A stretch of 64,000 bases of DNA from Archivesica marissinica (Eukaryota; Mollusca; Bivalvia; Venerida; Vesicomyidae): the NCBI GenBank assembly GCA_014843695.1, contig CM026404.1, positions 826,261 through 890,260 of the forward strand. Direction: 5' to 3'. The notes under the pieces were generated by a model that was given only the letters and a program-made list of their open reading frames with translations, was not told the origin of the DNA and searched no databases. Position 1 is the stretch's first letter, and the number at the start of each line of letters is the position of its first letter. The translations under genes and the position numbers were made by a program. This document shows, in pieces, positions 1 through 12,090 of this stretch.

Positions 1-1526
1 ATCCAGTCCATAATGGCATATCCAGTCATAATAGCATGTGCAATGTAATGATAGTTCACAGTCGATTTGTAGATAATATACTTCAGATCTTTCGGAATTT
101 GATAATGAAATACCTGGAAATTAATATATTGTAATTACCCAATTCAATTGTTGTAAGTAAGTAAATAAGTAAGTGAGTACATGTTTTATTATAGTGTATA
201 TTGTAAATAACCACGTACATGAGATTTGTTCCACACAAATGTATTTCGCCGTCCGACACCCGCCCACCTCGCCCTTCGACTGAGATTTATTTTGCATATG
301 TAAACAGTCTGGAACTTATGGATTATGCTGTGTGTTTGTCAGTGTCGCATTCATGATTAAATGTTGTTATCACTCAATGCGCAATTGGTTAGTTTATGTT
401 TGTCCTACTTAGGCACTGCGTACATGTACTTGGATATTGCCCTATACGCTCATACACACACTAAGCATGGCACTATGGAAGCAACTCACCCAAAGCCTAG
501 TTTTGTTTTTTCAACAGTAGATCTAATTAGCCTTCAAATATAAATGTTCTCCAAATCATGAAATGTTACTGCAAAACATCATTTGAACCGGTTACTTGTG
601 CAACTTGCGGCATGCGAAATAGCGACCTGTGTACCGGGAAATCGCATCTAAGGCGTTCTGGTTTTCCAAATTTTCTTGGGGGAGGATCCCCAAACCCAAC
701 GCCATACCATGCGGCTCGCGCTTCGCGCTCGCGGCCCCAATGACAATTACCTTCCGACGCGCATGTATGGTCATTATTTGTAACTACTGCAGAAACCAAA
801 ATTATAGTATTTAGAAAAGTCATTTGCTTTCTAATCAAGTCTAATTTATTTATAATTACGAAATACTTAAGATTGTCATGTGATTTACCTACTCTGTTCC
901 TACGTCCAATCCTCATGGAAGTAACTTGTCACAGATAGTCACCGTGACATGGTGGCATGTAGAACGCAACATCTGCGTATGTACATCCACGATCAAAGTG
1001 GCATTTATCGACTTGCGAAGTACATGGATGGATTGTAAAGTAACTTGTCACAGATAGTTACCGTGACATGGCGATATGTAGCAAGCAACTCTCCGAGCTC
1101 TATTTCCAAAATCATTGTCGCATGGGCATATCTATCTAAACAAATGTTGGGCCGTCCATTGGTCGTGTCCAAACACGCCTGGAGTATTAGTACGAGTGTT
1201 TATACTGTGCAGCATTTCACAATACACCCAGCTCTGCGATCTTCCGGTCATCCCGATTATCTTTAGTGTTCTATGTATAAAGGAACGTCTTGTTGTTTGT
1301 GGGGCAAGGAATACATATACTGACACCAAAAAAAATGTGCACTTTTATATCGAGCGTTACACGTTATGGAACTATGGATATTCATATCACGAGTGACGAA
1401 TATAATCCTTCACACACTAATGTACCCAATATTTAATCGCGTAGACGTCCAAATGTGCCTATATGTTCCCTTAAAATGATATAGATGTTACCTCTAAAGC
1501 AAGTGCATAGTTTCTTTTTTGGTGTC
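1..1526. other. non-coding flank, no gene seen
   Basis: AT-rich sequence with only short chance reading frames. It contains a small AAGT-type microsatellite near 152-178. A GC-richer patch lies near 640-745, with the palindrome-like ggggaggatcccc and cgcgcttcgcgc, and looks like a dispersed repeat. A direct repeat of about 50 bp lies at 921-970 and 1040-1089 (119 bp apart, both starting gtaacttgtcacagatag). No exon-like similarity was recognised. Confidence 0.6.
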
Positions 1527-1790
1527 CGTATAGATAGATATAAATAGAACACACCACATTTTGGCGTCAGTATAGATATAAATAGAACACACCACATTTT
1601 GGCGTCAGTATAGATATAAATAGAACACACCACATTTTGGCGTCAGTATAGATATAAATAGAACACACCACATTTTGGCGTCAGTATAGATATAAATAGA
1701 ACACACCACATTTTGGCGTCAGTATAGATATAAATAGAACACACCACATTTTGGCGTCAGTATAGATATAAATAGAACACACCACATTTT
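1527..1790. repeat. 38-bp minisatellite, about 7 copies
   Basis: A nearly perfect tandem repeat of about 38 bp whose unit contains ttggcgtcagtatagatat followed by an aatagaacacacc segment. The first copy is divergent and the remaining copies are almost identical, so it expanded recently. Confidence 0.93.
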
Positions 1791-2103
1791 ATGACATGTA
1801 ATTGCTTTATTTATAAACTGACTCATAAAATCTGAAAGAGAAAAGTGATAAAACAAGCATATTTATTTAACAACTAAATAATATAACGATTTATGGATAA
1901 TAATAATAATAACATTCATGAATGTGCGTTTTTAACAATAAATATGATATATGCGTAGCATATATTATGTCCGTACGTTTATATATGTTTTCAATCTGCT
2001 GTGTCGATTTACCTGGCTGTAGAAAAAAGATCAATCTGAAATTTTATTAGCACCAGTTACTACTGACCAACCAGAAATCGAAATGTATCCCGCAACATAT
2101 ACA
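1791..2103. other. AT-rich spacer
   Basis: Low-complexity AT-rich sequence with a short (AAT)n stretch near 1898-1912. No gene or element recognised. Confidence 0.6.
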
Positions 2104-2671
2104 TGTGTCCCCTAACCTAGACATATGTGTCCCCTAACCTAGACATATGTGTCCCCTAACCTAGACATATGTGTCCCCTAACCTAGATATATGTATCCCC
2201 TAACCTAGACATATGTGCCCCATACACTAGACATATGTGCCCCCTAACCTAGACATATGTGCCCCATACACTAGACATATGTGCCCCCTAACCTAGACAT
2301 ATGTGTCCCCTAACCTAGATATATGTATCCCCTAACCTAGACATATGTGCCCCATACACTAGACATATGTGCCCCCTAACCTAGACATATGTGTTCCCAT
2401 ACTCTAGACATATGTGTACCCTAATCTAGACATATGTGTCCCCTAACCTAGACATATGTGTCCCCTAATCTAGACATATGTGCCCCATAACCTAGACATA
2501 TGTGTTCCCTAACCTAGACATATGTGTCCCCTAATCTAGACATATGTGTCCCCTAACCTAGACATATGTGTCCCCTAACGTATGTGTCCCCTAACCTAGA
2601 CATATGTGTCCCCTAACCTAGACATATGTGTCCCCTAACCTAGACATGTGTCCCATAACCTAGATAGGTTT
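2104..2671. repeat. 22-bp minisatellite, about 25 copies
   Basis: The unit is built on cctagacatatgtgtcccc plus taa. Point variants (gtgcccc, atacactag, gtatcc) recur in the same order at about 2210-2300 and 2345-2400, so blocks of several units were duplicated together. The last unit is interrupted by a SINE-B insertion. Confidence 0.93.
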
Positions 2672-2901
2672 AGTTTATACACATTTATTTTAGCTTGATT
2701 GCGAAACAAGTTCTTATAACTTATATTAATCACTCTCGATACCTCATTCCTGATGGAATCCATCGCCACGATGGAGAGATAAGAGGCATGTGGAATTTAA
2801 ATACCTTGCCTAAGGGCACAATCGTAACGGCTGCAGCGGGGCTCGAACTCCGGGCCTTTCGCACATGAAGCGAACGCGCTACCACCGAGCTATCACGACT
2901 T
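2672..2901 (-). mobile_element. SINE-B copy a, full length with TSD
   Basis: tRNA-derived SINE in minus orientation. Its head (2901 downward) reads gtcgtgatagctcggtgg, an A-box-like start, with a B-box-like gttcgagcccc near 2838-2850. The body has the cccttaggcaaggtattta motif, and the tail has a cgcaatcaagctaaaat stretch. It is flanked by a perfect 12-bp target-site duplication ctagataggttt at 2660-2671 and 2902-2913. The target lies at the very end of the 22-bp array. Confidence 0.9.
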
Positions 2902-2913
2902 CTAGATAGGTTT

Positions 2914-3422
2914 TCCCCTAGCATACTAACATTTGCTACTTCGCTTTGAATAAAGTCTGAAATGCAATTGAGACGACTGGTATCCAGCAATAGGAATCTC
3001 GTGGAGGCGAGACTTCAGTCCGATAGTATACAACATTGCCCCGATCCCGAGCTCAAGTGATACCATTGGTTGATTGGGAGATTTACTCTAGGCTGAACCA
3101 ATCAGAACCAGTAGAATTAGACAGAGACTATTTATTGAGAATGAAAAACATATTTATAACCCACATACCTTCTGTGAGGAATACCTCCCTCACTTATTAT
3201 GTTCTAAGATGGTCGTATGTTATGTAGATTAGAGACTGAGTCACTGTATGGCTACATAAATACACGCCATAAAATATTCTTATCTGCATACTACAAAACG
3301 CCGCCGGCTCTCATTAACGCTACCGGGCTTAATGAACACGTGACATTTATACTGGCATAATCGTTTCTTATCCGATTCATTTTCAGACGGCTTTAATGAA
3401 GACTAATTATATGTGCATGTAG
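2914..3422. other. unique non-coding spacer
   Basis: No repeat or exon recognised. A 63-codon frame at 3036-3227 has no recognisable motif and no splice context and is treated as chance. Confidence 0.5.
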
Positions 3423-4773
3423 CACATCCAGAGTAGGCGTTTAATACCGTATGATATGTGACCAATCGTGTACACGGATACTGACAAGCACTGTGTAACA
3501 CATCCAGAGTAGGCGTCTAATACCTTATGATATGTGACCAATCGTGTACACGGCTGCGGACGAGCACTGTGTAACACATCCAGAGTAGGCGTCTAATACC
3601 TTATGATATGTGACCAATCGTGTACACGGATACTGACAAGCACTTGTTAACACATCCAGAGTAGGCGTCTAATACCTTATGATATGTGACCAATCGTGTA
3701 CACGGATACTGACAAGCACTTTTTAACACATCCAGAGTAGGCGTCTAATGCCTTATGATCTGTGACCAATCGTGTACACGGATACGGACACGCACTGTGT
3801 AACATATCCAGAGTAGGCGTCTACTGCCTTATGGTCTGTGACCAATCGTGTACACGGATACGGACAAGCACTGTGTAACACATCCAGAGTAGGCGCTAAT
3901 GCCTTATGGTCTGTGATCAATCGTGTACACGGATACGGACACGCACTGTGTAACCCATCCAGAGTAGGCGTCTAATACCTTATGATCTGTGACCAATCGT
4001 GTACACGGATACGGACAAGCACTGTGTAACCCATCCAGAGTAGGCGTCTAATACCTTATGATATGTGACCAATCGTGTACACGGATACTGACAAGCACTT
4101 TTTAACACATCCATAGTAGGCGTCTAATGCCTTATGATCTGTGACCAATCGTGTACACGGATACGGACACGCACTGTGTAACATATCCAGAGTAGGCGTC
4201 TAATGCCTTATGATCTGTGACCAATCGTGTACACGGATACGGATAAGCACTGTGTAACATATCCAGAGTAGGCGTCTAATGCCTTATGGTCTGTGACCAA
4301 TCGTGTACACGGATACGGACAAGCACTGTGTAACACATCCAGAGTAGGCGCTAATGCCTTATGATCAATCGTGTACACGGATACGGACACGCACTGTGTA
4401 ACACATCCAGAGTAGGCGTCTAATACCTTATGATCTGTGACCAATCGTGTACACGGATACGGACAAGCACTGTGTAACCCATCCAGAGTAGGCGTCTAAT
4501 ACCTTATGATCTGTGACCAATCGTGTACACGGATACTGACAAGCACTGTGTAACACATCCAGAGTAGGCGCTAATGCCTTATGGTCTGTGATCAATCGTG
4601 TACACGGATACGGACACGCACTGTGTAACACATCCAGAGTAGGCGTCTAATACCTTATGATCTGTGACCAATCGTGTACACGGATACTGACAAGCACTGT
4701 GTAACCCATCCAGAGTAGGCGTCTAATGCCTTATGGTCTCTGGTCAATCGTGTACACGGATACGGACACGGAG
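3423..4773. repeat. 76-bp satellite, about 18 copies
   Basis: Tandem repeat with a 76-bp unit that includes cacatccagagtaggcgtct, gtgaccaatcgtgtacacgg and acaagcactgtgtaa. Variants (tgatatgtg, tgatctgtg, tggtctgtg; actgacaag, acggacacg) recur in blocks. Several copies lack 2 bp (aggcgctaatg), and one near 4352-4368 has a longer deletion. Confidence 0.94.
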
Positions 4774-4872
4774 TTGGTAAACTACTGTTGGATGTAAATG
4801 TATTGGTGTTGTAAGCATAATCATTTATATTCGTTCTTATTTTTACTCACGCAACCAATACAATATTGGTAC

Positions 4873-5018
4873 TTCAAGGCACTTAAATTCCACATTTTCT
4901 CTCTCCATCCCATGGCGATGGATTCACGATTCCACCAGGAATGAGGTTTCGAGAGCGATTAATATAATGTTGTAAGAACTTATTTCGCAATTGAGCTAAA
5001 ATAAATGTGTATAAACAA
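4873..5018 (+). mobile_element. SINE-B copy b, 5'-truncated
   Basis: Only the 3' half is present, starting at the caaggcacttaaattccac region and including the gcgatggattc motif and the tail ending gtgtataaac. The tRNA head is missing. Confidence 0.8.
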
Positions 5019-5095
5019 AATAAAATAGAGTAACGGATTATTCTCAATTTGAGCATGTTGTTTTGGACTAATACAAGTAATATGACACAAACTGG

Positions 5096-5382
5096 AACGG
5101 ATCTGTAGTCAAAACGTAACACGCTGGACTGCTAATCTAGGGATTCGATCCCCCGTCTGACCCTAATAAAATTAACAGTCTTTCAGATGGGACATTAATC
5201 CGAGGTCTCGTGTCGGTGTTTTACACCGTGCGTGTAAAAGAACCAGAGGAGACTCTGGAATGCGTCTCTGTCTGTATCATTGCACTATCCTCCAAAATAG
5301 AAAATGACTAATCTCTGCAGGAGGCGTCGCTCATATGGGCAACCGGTCCGGTAGCGACGATAAATAAACGTAAAACACACAA
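5096..5382 (+). mobile_element. SINE-A copy a
   Basis: tRNA-derived head with a damaged A box and an intact B-box-like ggattcgatccccc. It is followed by the SINE-A central domain (cagatgggacattaatccga, gtaaaagaaccagagg) and the tail gtagcgacgataaataaacg. The tail carries a small ccggt duplication. The central domain resembles, from memory, the conserved domain of MetaSINEs; a database comparison is needed. Confidence 0.88.
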
Positions 5383-6241
5383 ATGTATTGTTCTACAGTC
5401 CCTACCACATATATTACAGAGGCGTATCCAGCGGAGTGTTCAATGGACTCGAGCACCACCCTTACATTCCAGAGTGATGATTTGTCGTCTCATTAATTTC
5501 CTATAAAATCGTTGCACGATTACTTATCCTCAATGTTATACCACATGCACCTGGATATTTCACTATTTGTTATTCAAAATTACCATTGGAAACATGCACC
5601 TGAATCCCTACGAAGGGCCAATTGCGGCGGCCGTGCCAGCGTTGTTGCCTGGGGCTGGTGTCACTTAGCATCCCCTTTGCTATACCTATACTTCCTGCAT
5701 ACGCCCCTGTATCACTCTGTCAGCTCTTGTAACATTTACGGTAAAACATGATATTTGACTGTAAAACTGTACTATAATTAGTCCGTATTTCTGTATTATT
5801 GGTGTTGCCAGTAATGTGCGGGAACTCCCGAAATACTGGCAGAAAAAGAAAAAAAACTGTTGACTGGAATTATCCTGTAAGCTAGTGTTCGTGATTTCCC
5901 GTATATATCCCTGTGGATGTTTTAGAAATGACATGGAGAGAATCTCGAACTATTATTGTAAGCTATGTCTTGAAACGTGCTATTAAATTGATATTATAAG
6001 ATCATTAGTGGTATAACATACACAGGAACTATAAAGAACTATCTTGATGGGATTGACTAATTATAGGGTTTCCGAGGTATTTGTCGGTATTCCAACCACT
6101 GGTTCTATATAATATTATGATATATTTCTCTTTTCAATTTCTGTTGCCATGACAACCTTTATATTACATATTGTATTTAAATGTTTCAGATTGGTATGGA
6201 TTCTACAACTTTGGCCTAGCCGTTTCAGATGAGATGTTGTC

Positions 6242-6335
6242 TAGTTTATACAAATTTATTTTAGCTCGATTGCGAAACAAGTTCTTATAACTTATATTAA
6301 CACCCTCGAGACCTCATTCCTGATGGAATCTATCA
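6242..6335 (-). mobile_element. SINE-B fragment c (3' end only)
   Basis: Minus-strand match to the last 90 bp or so of SINE-B: tagtttatacaaatttattt, gcgaaacaagttcttat, and gaggtctcg in complement. It stops abruptly after the catcaggaatg-equivalent. Confidence 0.85.
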
Positions 6336-6607
6336 TATCTGTGGTGTCCTTAGGTGTTCTTAAAACACTGTCGTGACGTCATACCTTTGTACTTGCCGTC
6401 CATTATTATTAATATTACGCGTACATGTACGAAATTAACAATTTTAATTAGTAGGATCTTGTTATATAAGTGTGTTTTAAGTAAACTATAAGCCTCAAAC
6501 TGATCCAATATGTAAACTATAGGTACTGTCTTCGGTGCTACGCGCCTCACACAGTCCAATATTTTACATATGGGGTCGTTTTCGGCTTATATCTTATGCA
6601 TATTATT

Positions 6608-6692
6608 CATATTTTATGCCCCACCTTACGATGGATTCAAACAGAAATGAGGTCTCGAGTGCGATGTCTAACGTTTTATAAGTATTGGTTTT
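6608..6692 (+). mobile_element. SINE-B fragment d, decayed
   Basis: Weak match to the SINE-B body: cgatggattc followed by gaaatgaggtctcgag, then a tail that diverges. It is older than the other copies. Confidence 0.5.
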
Positions 6693-6945
6693 ATTGATTC
6701 AACTTCTAGAGCTGGCAGACATATACATGAAAACACACTCACATTTAATATGGAAATAAATAAGTCTATAAGACTTCGGTATAGTGCATATACAGTGTTA
6801 ACGTTTCCACGTGCATTGTAAAATAATGCGGATCAATATGCAACTAAAAACAAGTATTTATATTACAAATCACCACCAATATTGAGCACACAGATTTAGA
6901 CCACTATTGAAGGCGGAAGTCGTGATAGCGCTGTGATAGCGCAGT

Positions 6946-7437
6946 GATATAACACAATCGAACCTGCACCACCACGCCGACTTCGCCTTGCAATAACACA
7001 ATCGAACCTGCACCACCACGCCGACTTCGACTTTCAATAATACCATCGAACCTGCACCACCACGCCGACTTCGACTTTCAATAATACCATCGAACCTGCA
7101 CCACCACGCCGACTTCGACTTTCAATAATACCATCGAACCTGCACCACCACGCCGACTTCGACTTTCAATAATACCATCGAACCTGCACCACCACGCCGA
7201 CTTCGACTTTCAATAACACCATCGAACCTGCACCACCACGCGTATTCGCCTTTCAATAACACCATCTAACCTCCACCACCACGCCGACTTCGCCTTGCAA
7301 TAATACAATCTAACCTGCACCACCACAGCGGCTTCGCCATGCAATAACACAATCTAACCTGCACAACCACAGCGGCTTCGCCATGCAATAACACAATCTA
7401 ACCTGCACAACCACAGCGGCTTCGCCATGCAACAACA
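6946..7437. repeat. 44-bp minisatellite, about 11 copies
   Basis: The unit contains atcgaacctgcaccaccacg and ccgacttcgac and is separated by caataacacc. The distal copies switch to a variant with cacagcggcttcgccatgca, so the array has two homogenised blocks. Confidence 0.9.
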
Positions 7438-7535
7438 CAAGTGATATCCAGTAAATGTATAAACGTTCTGGCATGTAGTTTTAACATTTAAATTTTCAAT
7501 TGATTGAATATGAAGCTGCACAAATTTGAACCCTT

Positions 7536-8378
7536 AGTACGTCAGGCTGATATTAGCTTAGTACGCCAGGCTGATATTAGCTTAGTACGCCAGGCTGATA
7601 TTAGCTTAGTACGCCAGGCTGATATTAGCTTAGTACGCCAGGCTGATATTAGCTTAGTACGCCAGGCTGATATTAGCATAGTACGCCAGGCTGATATTAG
7701 CTTAGTACGCCAGGCTGATATTAGCTTAGTACGCCAGGCTGATATTAGCTTAGTACGCCAGGCTGATATTAGCTTAGTACGCCAGGCTGATATTAGCTTA
7801 GTACGCCAGGCTGATATTAGCTTAGTACGCCAGGCTGATATTAGCTTAGTACGCCAGGCTGATATTAGCTTATTACGCCAGGCTGATGTTAGCTTAGTAC
7901 GCCAGGCTGATGTTAGCTTAGTACGCCAGGCTGATGTTAGCTTAGTACGCCAGGCTGATGTTAGCTTAGTACGCCAGGCTGATGTTAGCTTAGTACGCCA
8001 GGCTGATGTTAGCTTTAGTACGCCAGGCTGATGTTAGCTTAGTACGCCAGGCTGATGTTAGCTTAGTACGCCAGGCTGATGTTAGCTTAGTACGCCAGGC
8101 TGATATTAGCTTAGTACGCCAGGCTGATATTAGCTTAGTACGCCAGCTGATATTAGCTTAGTACGCCAGGCTGATATTAGCTTAGTACGCCAGGCTGATA
8201 TTAGCTTAGTACGCCAGGCTGATATTAGCTTAGTACGCCAGGCTGATATTAGCTTAGTACGCCAGGCTGATATTAGCTTAGTACGCCAGGCTGATATTAG
8301 CTTAGTACGCCAGGCTGATATTAGCTTAGTACGCCAGGCTGATATTAGCTTAGTACGCCAGGCTGATATTAGCTTAGT
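7536..8378. repeat. 24-bp minisatellite, about 35 copies
   Basis: Highly uniform 24-bp unit containing gtacgccaggctgatatt. Central copies (about 7886-8100) have gatgtt instead of gatatt. A single-base insertion near 8014 and a single-base deletion near 8147 break the phase. Because 24 is a multiple of three, long stop-free frames exist on both strands (an LVRQADIS octapeptide on plus). They have no support as genes. Confidence 0.95.
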
Positions 8379-9345
8379 AAACGGTCGATATTGCAAATTG
8401 GAACTAATTAGCAGAGATAACGGTATGGCATATTATATTCATGAAATAATGAACAAATGTCCGTGATCTAGTTGTAGCTGGCAATGTTGGATACTTGTGC
8501 TGGTTTATAATCCACTGAATTATTGATAAAGAATAAAATTCACGATAATTTATAATGTTACTTAATTGAAGCTATATCGGGAACAATAATTTCTCGTCTG
8601 ATTTATACTTTCTTTGCTCCTATGGTGTACTCAATGTGTCGTGTTTGAAGTCGAAGACGAAATTCATTATGTCATCTCGTGATGGTTACGTAATTGAGGC
8701 GTAATTGAAACACAAGGATGATTCAAGAAGCACCACTAGGGACATACATATATCTCATCAATTTTATGATTGCGATCCACTGAAACAAGTAATTACTAAA
8801 GAAGATAGTCAAGGAGTACAAGAATTAGATGCATTTGCATTATAAGTATATTGGATCGCAAAATATACCCTAAATTCATTCGCAATAAAACCCTAAACAG
8901 CTGTCCTTATTAGGTAATGACAGTGCAATAGGCAGTAACGATATGTCATACCTCGATGAAACGCAGAAATAAAAGAACATTTAATTGTTAAATATACGTT
9001 ATTAACATGATTAACAATACGTTGCAGACTTTAGTTAGTTACGTACAGTTTGCGAAGTTAAAATTATCGATGATAATGGCATGCATAGAGAATAATGTTT
9101 TTATTACGTTTCAGTTTACAGTATTTTAAAGTAAATAAACCATGATAGTTCCAGGATAGGCATGGTATATAACCCTTAATATACATATCATTCTCGCGTT
9201 CTTAAAATAAAACAGGACACTGCGCATACGGTAAGATTATGCGCAATGCATCTGTATAAGATGCTGAAATAAATAGGCATGTAATTTTTCGATATTTTAC
9301 ACCATTTAAATATGTTGAATTGCTTTATACACGGTAAAACTAACA
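8379..9345. other. AT-rich non-coding spacer
   Basis: No open reading frame of note, no repeat and no exon similarity recognised. Confidence 0.55.
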
Positions 9346-9572
9346 ACGAAATACGACATGCATATCCATGGAGACCTATGCAGACCCATGGAACATTTAT
9401 GGGATCCCAAATATAGTGGAATTACTCAATTGAGGCATTCGACGGGGTAGAACATAATAATGTTAAATCGATGAAAATCATCCAAAAACAATAAAAGTAA
9501 CTGAAACCCTTGTTTTTCAGCGTATTAAGTTGTTATTTGGTATATGAGTATATAGTGCCGGTCAATCTAATA
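9346..9572 (+). mobile_element. upstream module of composite SINE-A (copy b)
   Basis: About 227 bp beginning acgaaatacgacatgc and ending gtgccggtcaatctaat, directly 5' of a SINE-A head. A second copy (209 bp, lacking 18 bp near its start) sits in the same position in front of the SINE-A at 37091. There the module and SINE together are bracketed by a target-site duplication. No coding or promoter motif was recognised. Confidence 0.75.
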
Positions 9573-9862
9573 TAGACGGATACGTAGTCCAGTGGTAACA
9601 CGCTGGACTGGTAATCCAGGGATCGCAGGTTCGAATCTGACCCTAATAAAAATTAACAGTCTTTCAGATGGGACTTTAAACCGAGGCCTCGTGTCGGTGC
9701 TGTACACCGTGCACATAAAAGAACGAGAGGAGACTCTGGAATGGGTCTCTGTCTGTATCATTGCACTATCCTCAAATAATCTAACATGACTAATCTCTTC
9801 AGGAGGCGTCGCTCATATGGGCAACCGGTAGCGACGATAAATAAACGTAAAACACACACACA
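9573..9862 (+). mobile_element. SINE-A copy b, near full length
   Basis: Head gtagtccagtggtaacacgc (A-box region), an anticodon-like stem-loop ctggactggtaatccag (loop ctggtaa, anticodon position ggt), and a B-box-like ggttcgaatc with a short deletion after it. The central domain and the gtagcgacgataaataaacg tail are intact, followed by (ac)n. Confidence 0.93.
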
Positions 9863-10821
9863 TAAATGTCAGCTGTTCGCTAGTCACGTCACAAATAACA
9901 CTTATGTGACCAGAAGCACACTTTTGTTCTCTAATGAAGGCATAGAGACCGAAACAAGTAGGAAATAGAATACAATAATTCAATATTAATCTTAAGTTTG
10001 TTTTTCAATTACATGTATTACAGTATTGACCAAAGGAATATAACTATGTTTCTTATTAAATAAAACACAAACTAGAATATAAATGCAACGCGATATTGAG
10101 GACGATACCATTACAGTAAGATATAGTGAAACACGCTTTTATTTTGACTAAGTGATTATATCTCATTATACCTGGTCGATACCAACTATCACCTATATCG
10201 TGTTGGATCAGTACTTATTTTTATGAAAATAGACGCACATTGTGTGACACATGTGAGAATCTTCTGTTGCACATAACTCTGGTAGGGTGCCATATTACCA
10301 AATACTTCCCAAATCCGAAAGTGTTGGAGAGATATGTAGCGGATACTGACAAGACACATGTACGCTTGACCTTAAACTGTGATATTAACATTTGAACGGA
10401 TCTGGTGGCTGGTTGAATTGTTCATTCTCAACGTCTGTGGAACACTTGTTCGAACATATTTGAAAATCCACCATAGTTATAGATAGGTGTTAAGAGAGCG
10501 AACACGAACCATTGGGCACATGACCTGAATGTTTCGCCATGAACATCTCATCAATGTGATGAACTTGTTTAACAATACCCTAATCAGTTAAAATGATACG
10601 ACGCATGACAGTTGGTGTATAACAGCGACATTCATATTGCCTGAAATTATTCGAAATATATAACGCACATACATGTGAAAACAATTACAAAGCCAATGGA
10701 GACCTACGTGTAAAACAGAGCGTAACAGTTACTCCAAAATAGCAAACATCCATCAAAACGAATAATAACAGACGGAAATAACAACCCTGGGAAATATCAC
10801 AGTAGGAGAAGCTCCTTCCAA
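9863..10821. other. 3' UTR and downstream flank of the channel gene
   Basis: Sequence immediately downstream (in minus-strand sense) of the EAG stop codon. It is AT-rich with no repeat recognised. The 3' UTR end is not visible with certainty; one candidate polyadenylation signal is entered separately. Confidence 0.5.
10138..10143 (-). promoter_or_regulatory. candidate polyadenylation signal
   Basis: AATAAA on the minus strand (tttatt on plus), about 680 nt after the EAG stop codon. It was chosen only because it was the first clear hexamer found downstream of the stop. No RNA evidence is available and a longer 3' UTR is possible. Confidence 0.3.
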
Positions 10822-12090
10822 TCACAGAATATCCAAATCAAGATCTTTCATAGGAATGTCAATATCTCGTGTAGTAAGTGGCGGGGTGGACTTACCCGAC
10901 GACCTTTCAGTTTCAGACCCACCCGGAAGTTCGGGTGACACTCTGTTTGTCCTTCCTCTATTCCCAGCATTGTGTTTTCCAATATTCTCAACTGAAGAGC
11001 CTGGTGAATTTGTGTGCGATTTTATGTGGTGTTTGGGTAGTCTATGCTTATCAACAATAAATGCAGTTGTTTGTTTGGCGTTGTTTTTATCGTGTTCGTG
11101 CCTTTGCTGAATTATATCCATATTAATGACATCATCACACATGATCACGAGTTCTGATTGATGCACGCTACTAGATGAGGCCGCGTGTGACGACCGATGC
11201 GGTGAAGATGATAACGATGTTTTAGGAGAGTGGTCTACGCTGTTCGTGGTTGTGTTCTGTGGTGACACAAATTTGGAACAGCTATGAGAACACGGACATG
11301 ACGTCACGTGAGATGAACACTGAGATACACTTGGAGAAAACATTCGTAGTATTTCTGATATTTGTTCGTCTATTCGATTCATTTTCTGATGCATTATTTC
11401 CATCTCCTCTTTGAATTCTAGCTTTATGTCATACAGTGATGTAAGCATTTGTTGCTCGGCAATAGATAACGGTCCCCCCGATTGGTGTCTACTACACTGT
11501 GAACTGTCAGAACTATTACTGATATCATCTAACGTTTTATTGCTTTTCAGTATACCGCTATCCAGAGATTCAGTTTTCTTTAAATTGCACTTTTCTTCAT
11601 CTTCATGAGACTCACCAGAAGACGGTACATGTTCCAGGACTTTGTTCAGTTTGGCCACATTCCTTATAATAGATCGGGATGTTTCGTTATTTCGGAGTCT
11701 GTTTTCCGTTGGCTTATGACTCGCATCTTCCTGTGCGCTAGTTTCTGGAAGTTTATAAGCATTAATATTATTGGTTTTACTCTCTATCCCCCCTCCCAGT
11801 AGTTTACCCCACTTTGAAGCTCCACCGCCTAATTTAGGCATACTATTTGTCGTTGATGGACTTTCGCTGACATTTATTATTTTGGTTGAAGCAATAGGGC
11901 GGTCTCCAACAGTAAATACTTTGGGTCCTCCTTTTTCTAAGTCCGGTACTTTTGTATCACCCATTTTCCTGAATCGGGATATAAGTTTCCTGACCGGGTG
12001 ATCATTTGATAGTTCCAAAGGTGGATCGTTCTTTCTTTTTTCTGCCAGTTCTTTTTCCTTTTTTACATCTGCTACTTTTCTAAATATTAT
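10822..12090 (-). CDS. eag: EAG-type potassium channel, last coding exon (C-terminal tail)
   Basis: Terminal exon of a Kv10/EAG (KCNH1/KCNH5-like) voltage-gated K+ channel, 422 codons plus TGA at 10824-10822. The acceptor ttgcag lies just before 12090, and the exon opens in phase 0 with IIFRKVADVKKEK. That segment follows directly on the YNLRHR of the previous exon, as in animal EAG proteins. Exon residues about 28-45 (NDHPVRKLISRFRKMG) match the conserved segment that in mammalian EAG1 is reported to bind calmodulin. Residues about 209-250 (IAEQQMLTSLYDIKLEF onward, ending SEILRMF) form a heptad-like coiled coil typical of the EAG tetramerisation region. The remainder is Ser/Thr/His-rich and probably disordered, with a cysteine cluster (CPCSHSC) just after the coiled coil. 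The protein is a plasma-membrane channel and this part is cytosolic. The family call is secure. Orthology to KCNH1 versus KCNH5 cannot be settled, and invertebrates usually have a single eag. Confidence 0.95.
   Translation of the reverse strand: MIFRKVADVKKEKELAEKRKNDPPLELSNDHPVRKLISRFRKMGDTKVPDLEKGGPKVFTVGDRPIASTKIINVSESPSTTNSMPKLGGGASKWGKLLGGGIESKTNNINAYKLPETSAQEDASHKPTENRLRNNETSRSIIRNVAKLNKVLEHVPSSGESHEDEEKCNLKKTESLDSGILKSNKTLDDISNSSDSSQCSRHQSGGPLSIAEQQMLTSLYDIKLEFKEEMEIMHQKMNRIDEQISEILRMFSPSVSQCSSHVTSCPCSHSCSKFVSPQNTTTNSVDHSPKTSLSSSPHRSSHAASSSSVHQSELVIMCDDVINMDIIQQRHEHDKNNAKQTTAFIVDKHRLPKHHIKSHTNSPGSSVENIGKHNAGNRGRTNRVSPELPGGSETERSSGKSTPPLTTRDIDIPMKDLDLDIL

Larger units (their letters stand above)
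5383..6945. other. non-coding stretch with SINE-B remnants
   Basis: AT-rich sequence without recognised genes. Two decayed SINE-B tail fragments lie at 6242-6335 and about 6608-6692 (entered separately). Confidence 0.5.

Noticed and set aside
7504..8031. 175-codon frame with an LVRQADIS octapeptide repeat
   Set aside because: The 24-bp unit is divisible by three, so frames stay open on both strands. There is no start or splice context and no family, and two indels break the frame within the same array.
9592..9789. tRNA gene at SINE-A heads (also 25561, 38030, 51784)
   Set aside because: The A and B boxes and an anticodon-like loop are present, but each is continuous with the SINE body and tail and several are degenerate, so they are SINE heads rather than tRNA genes.
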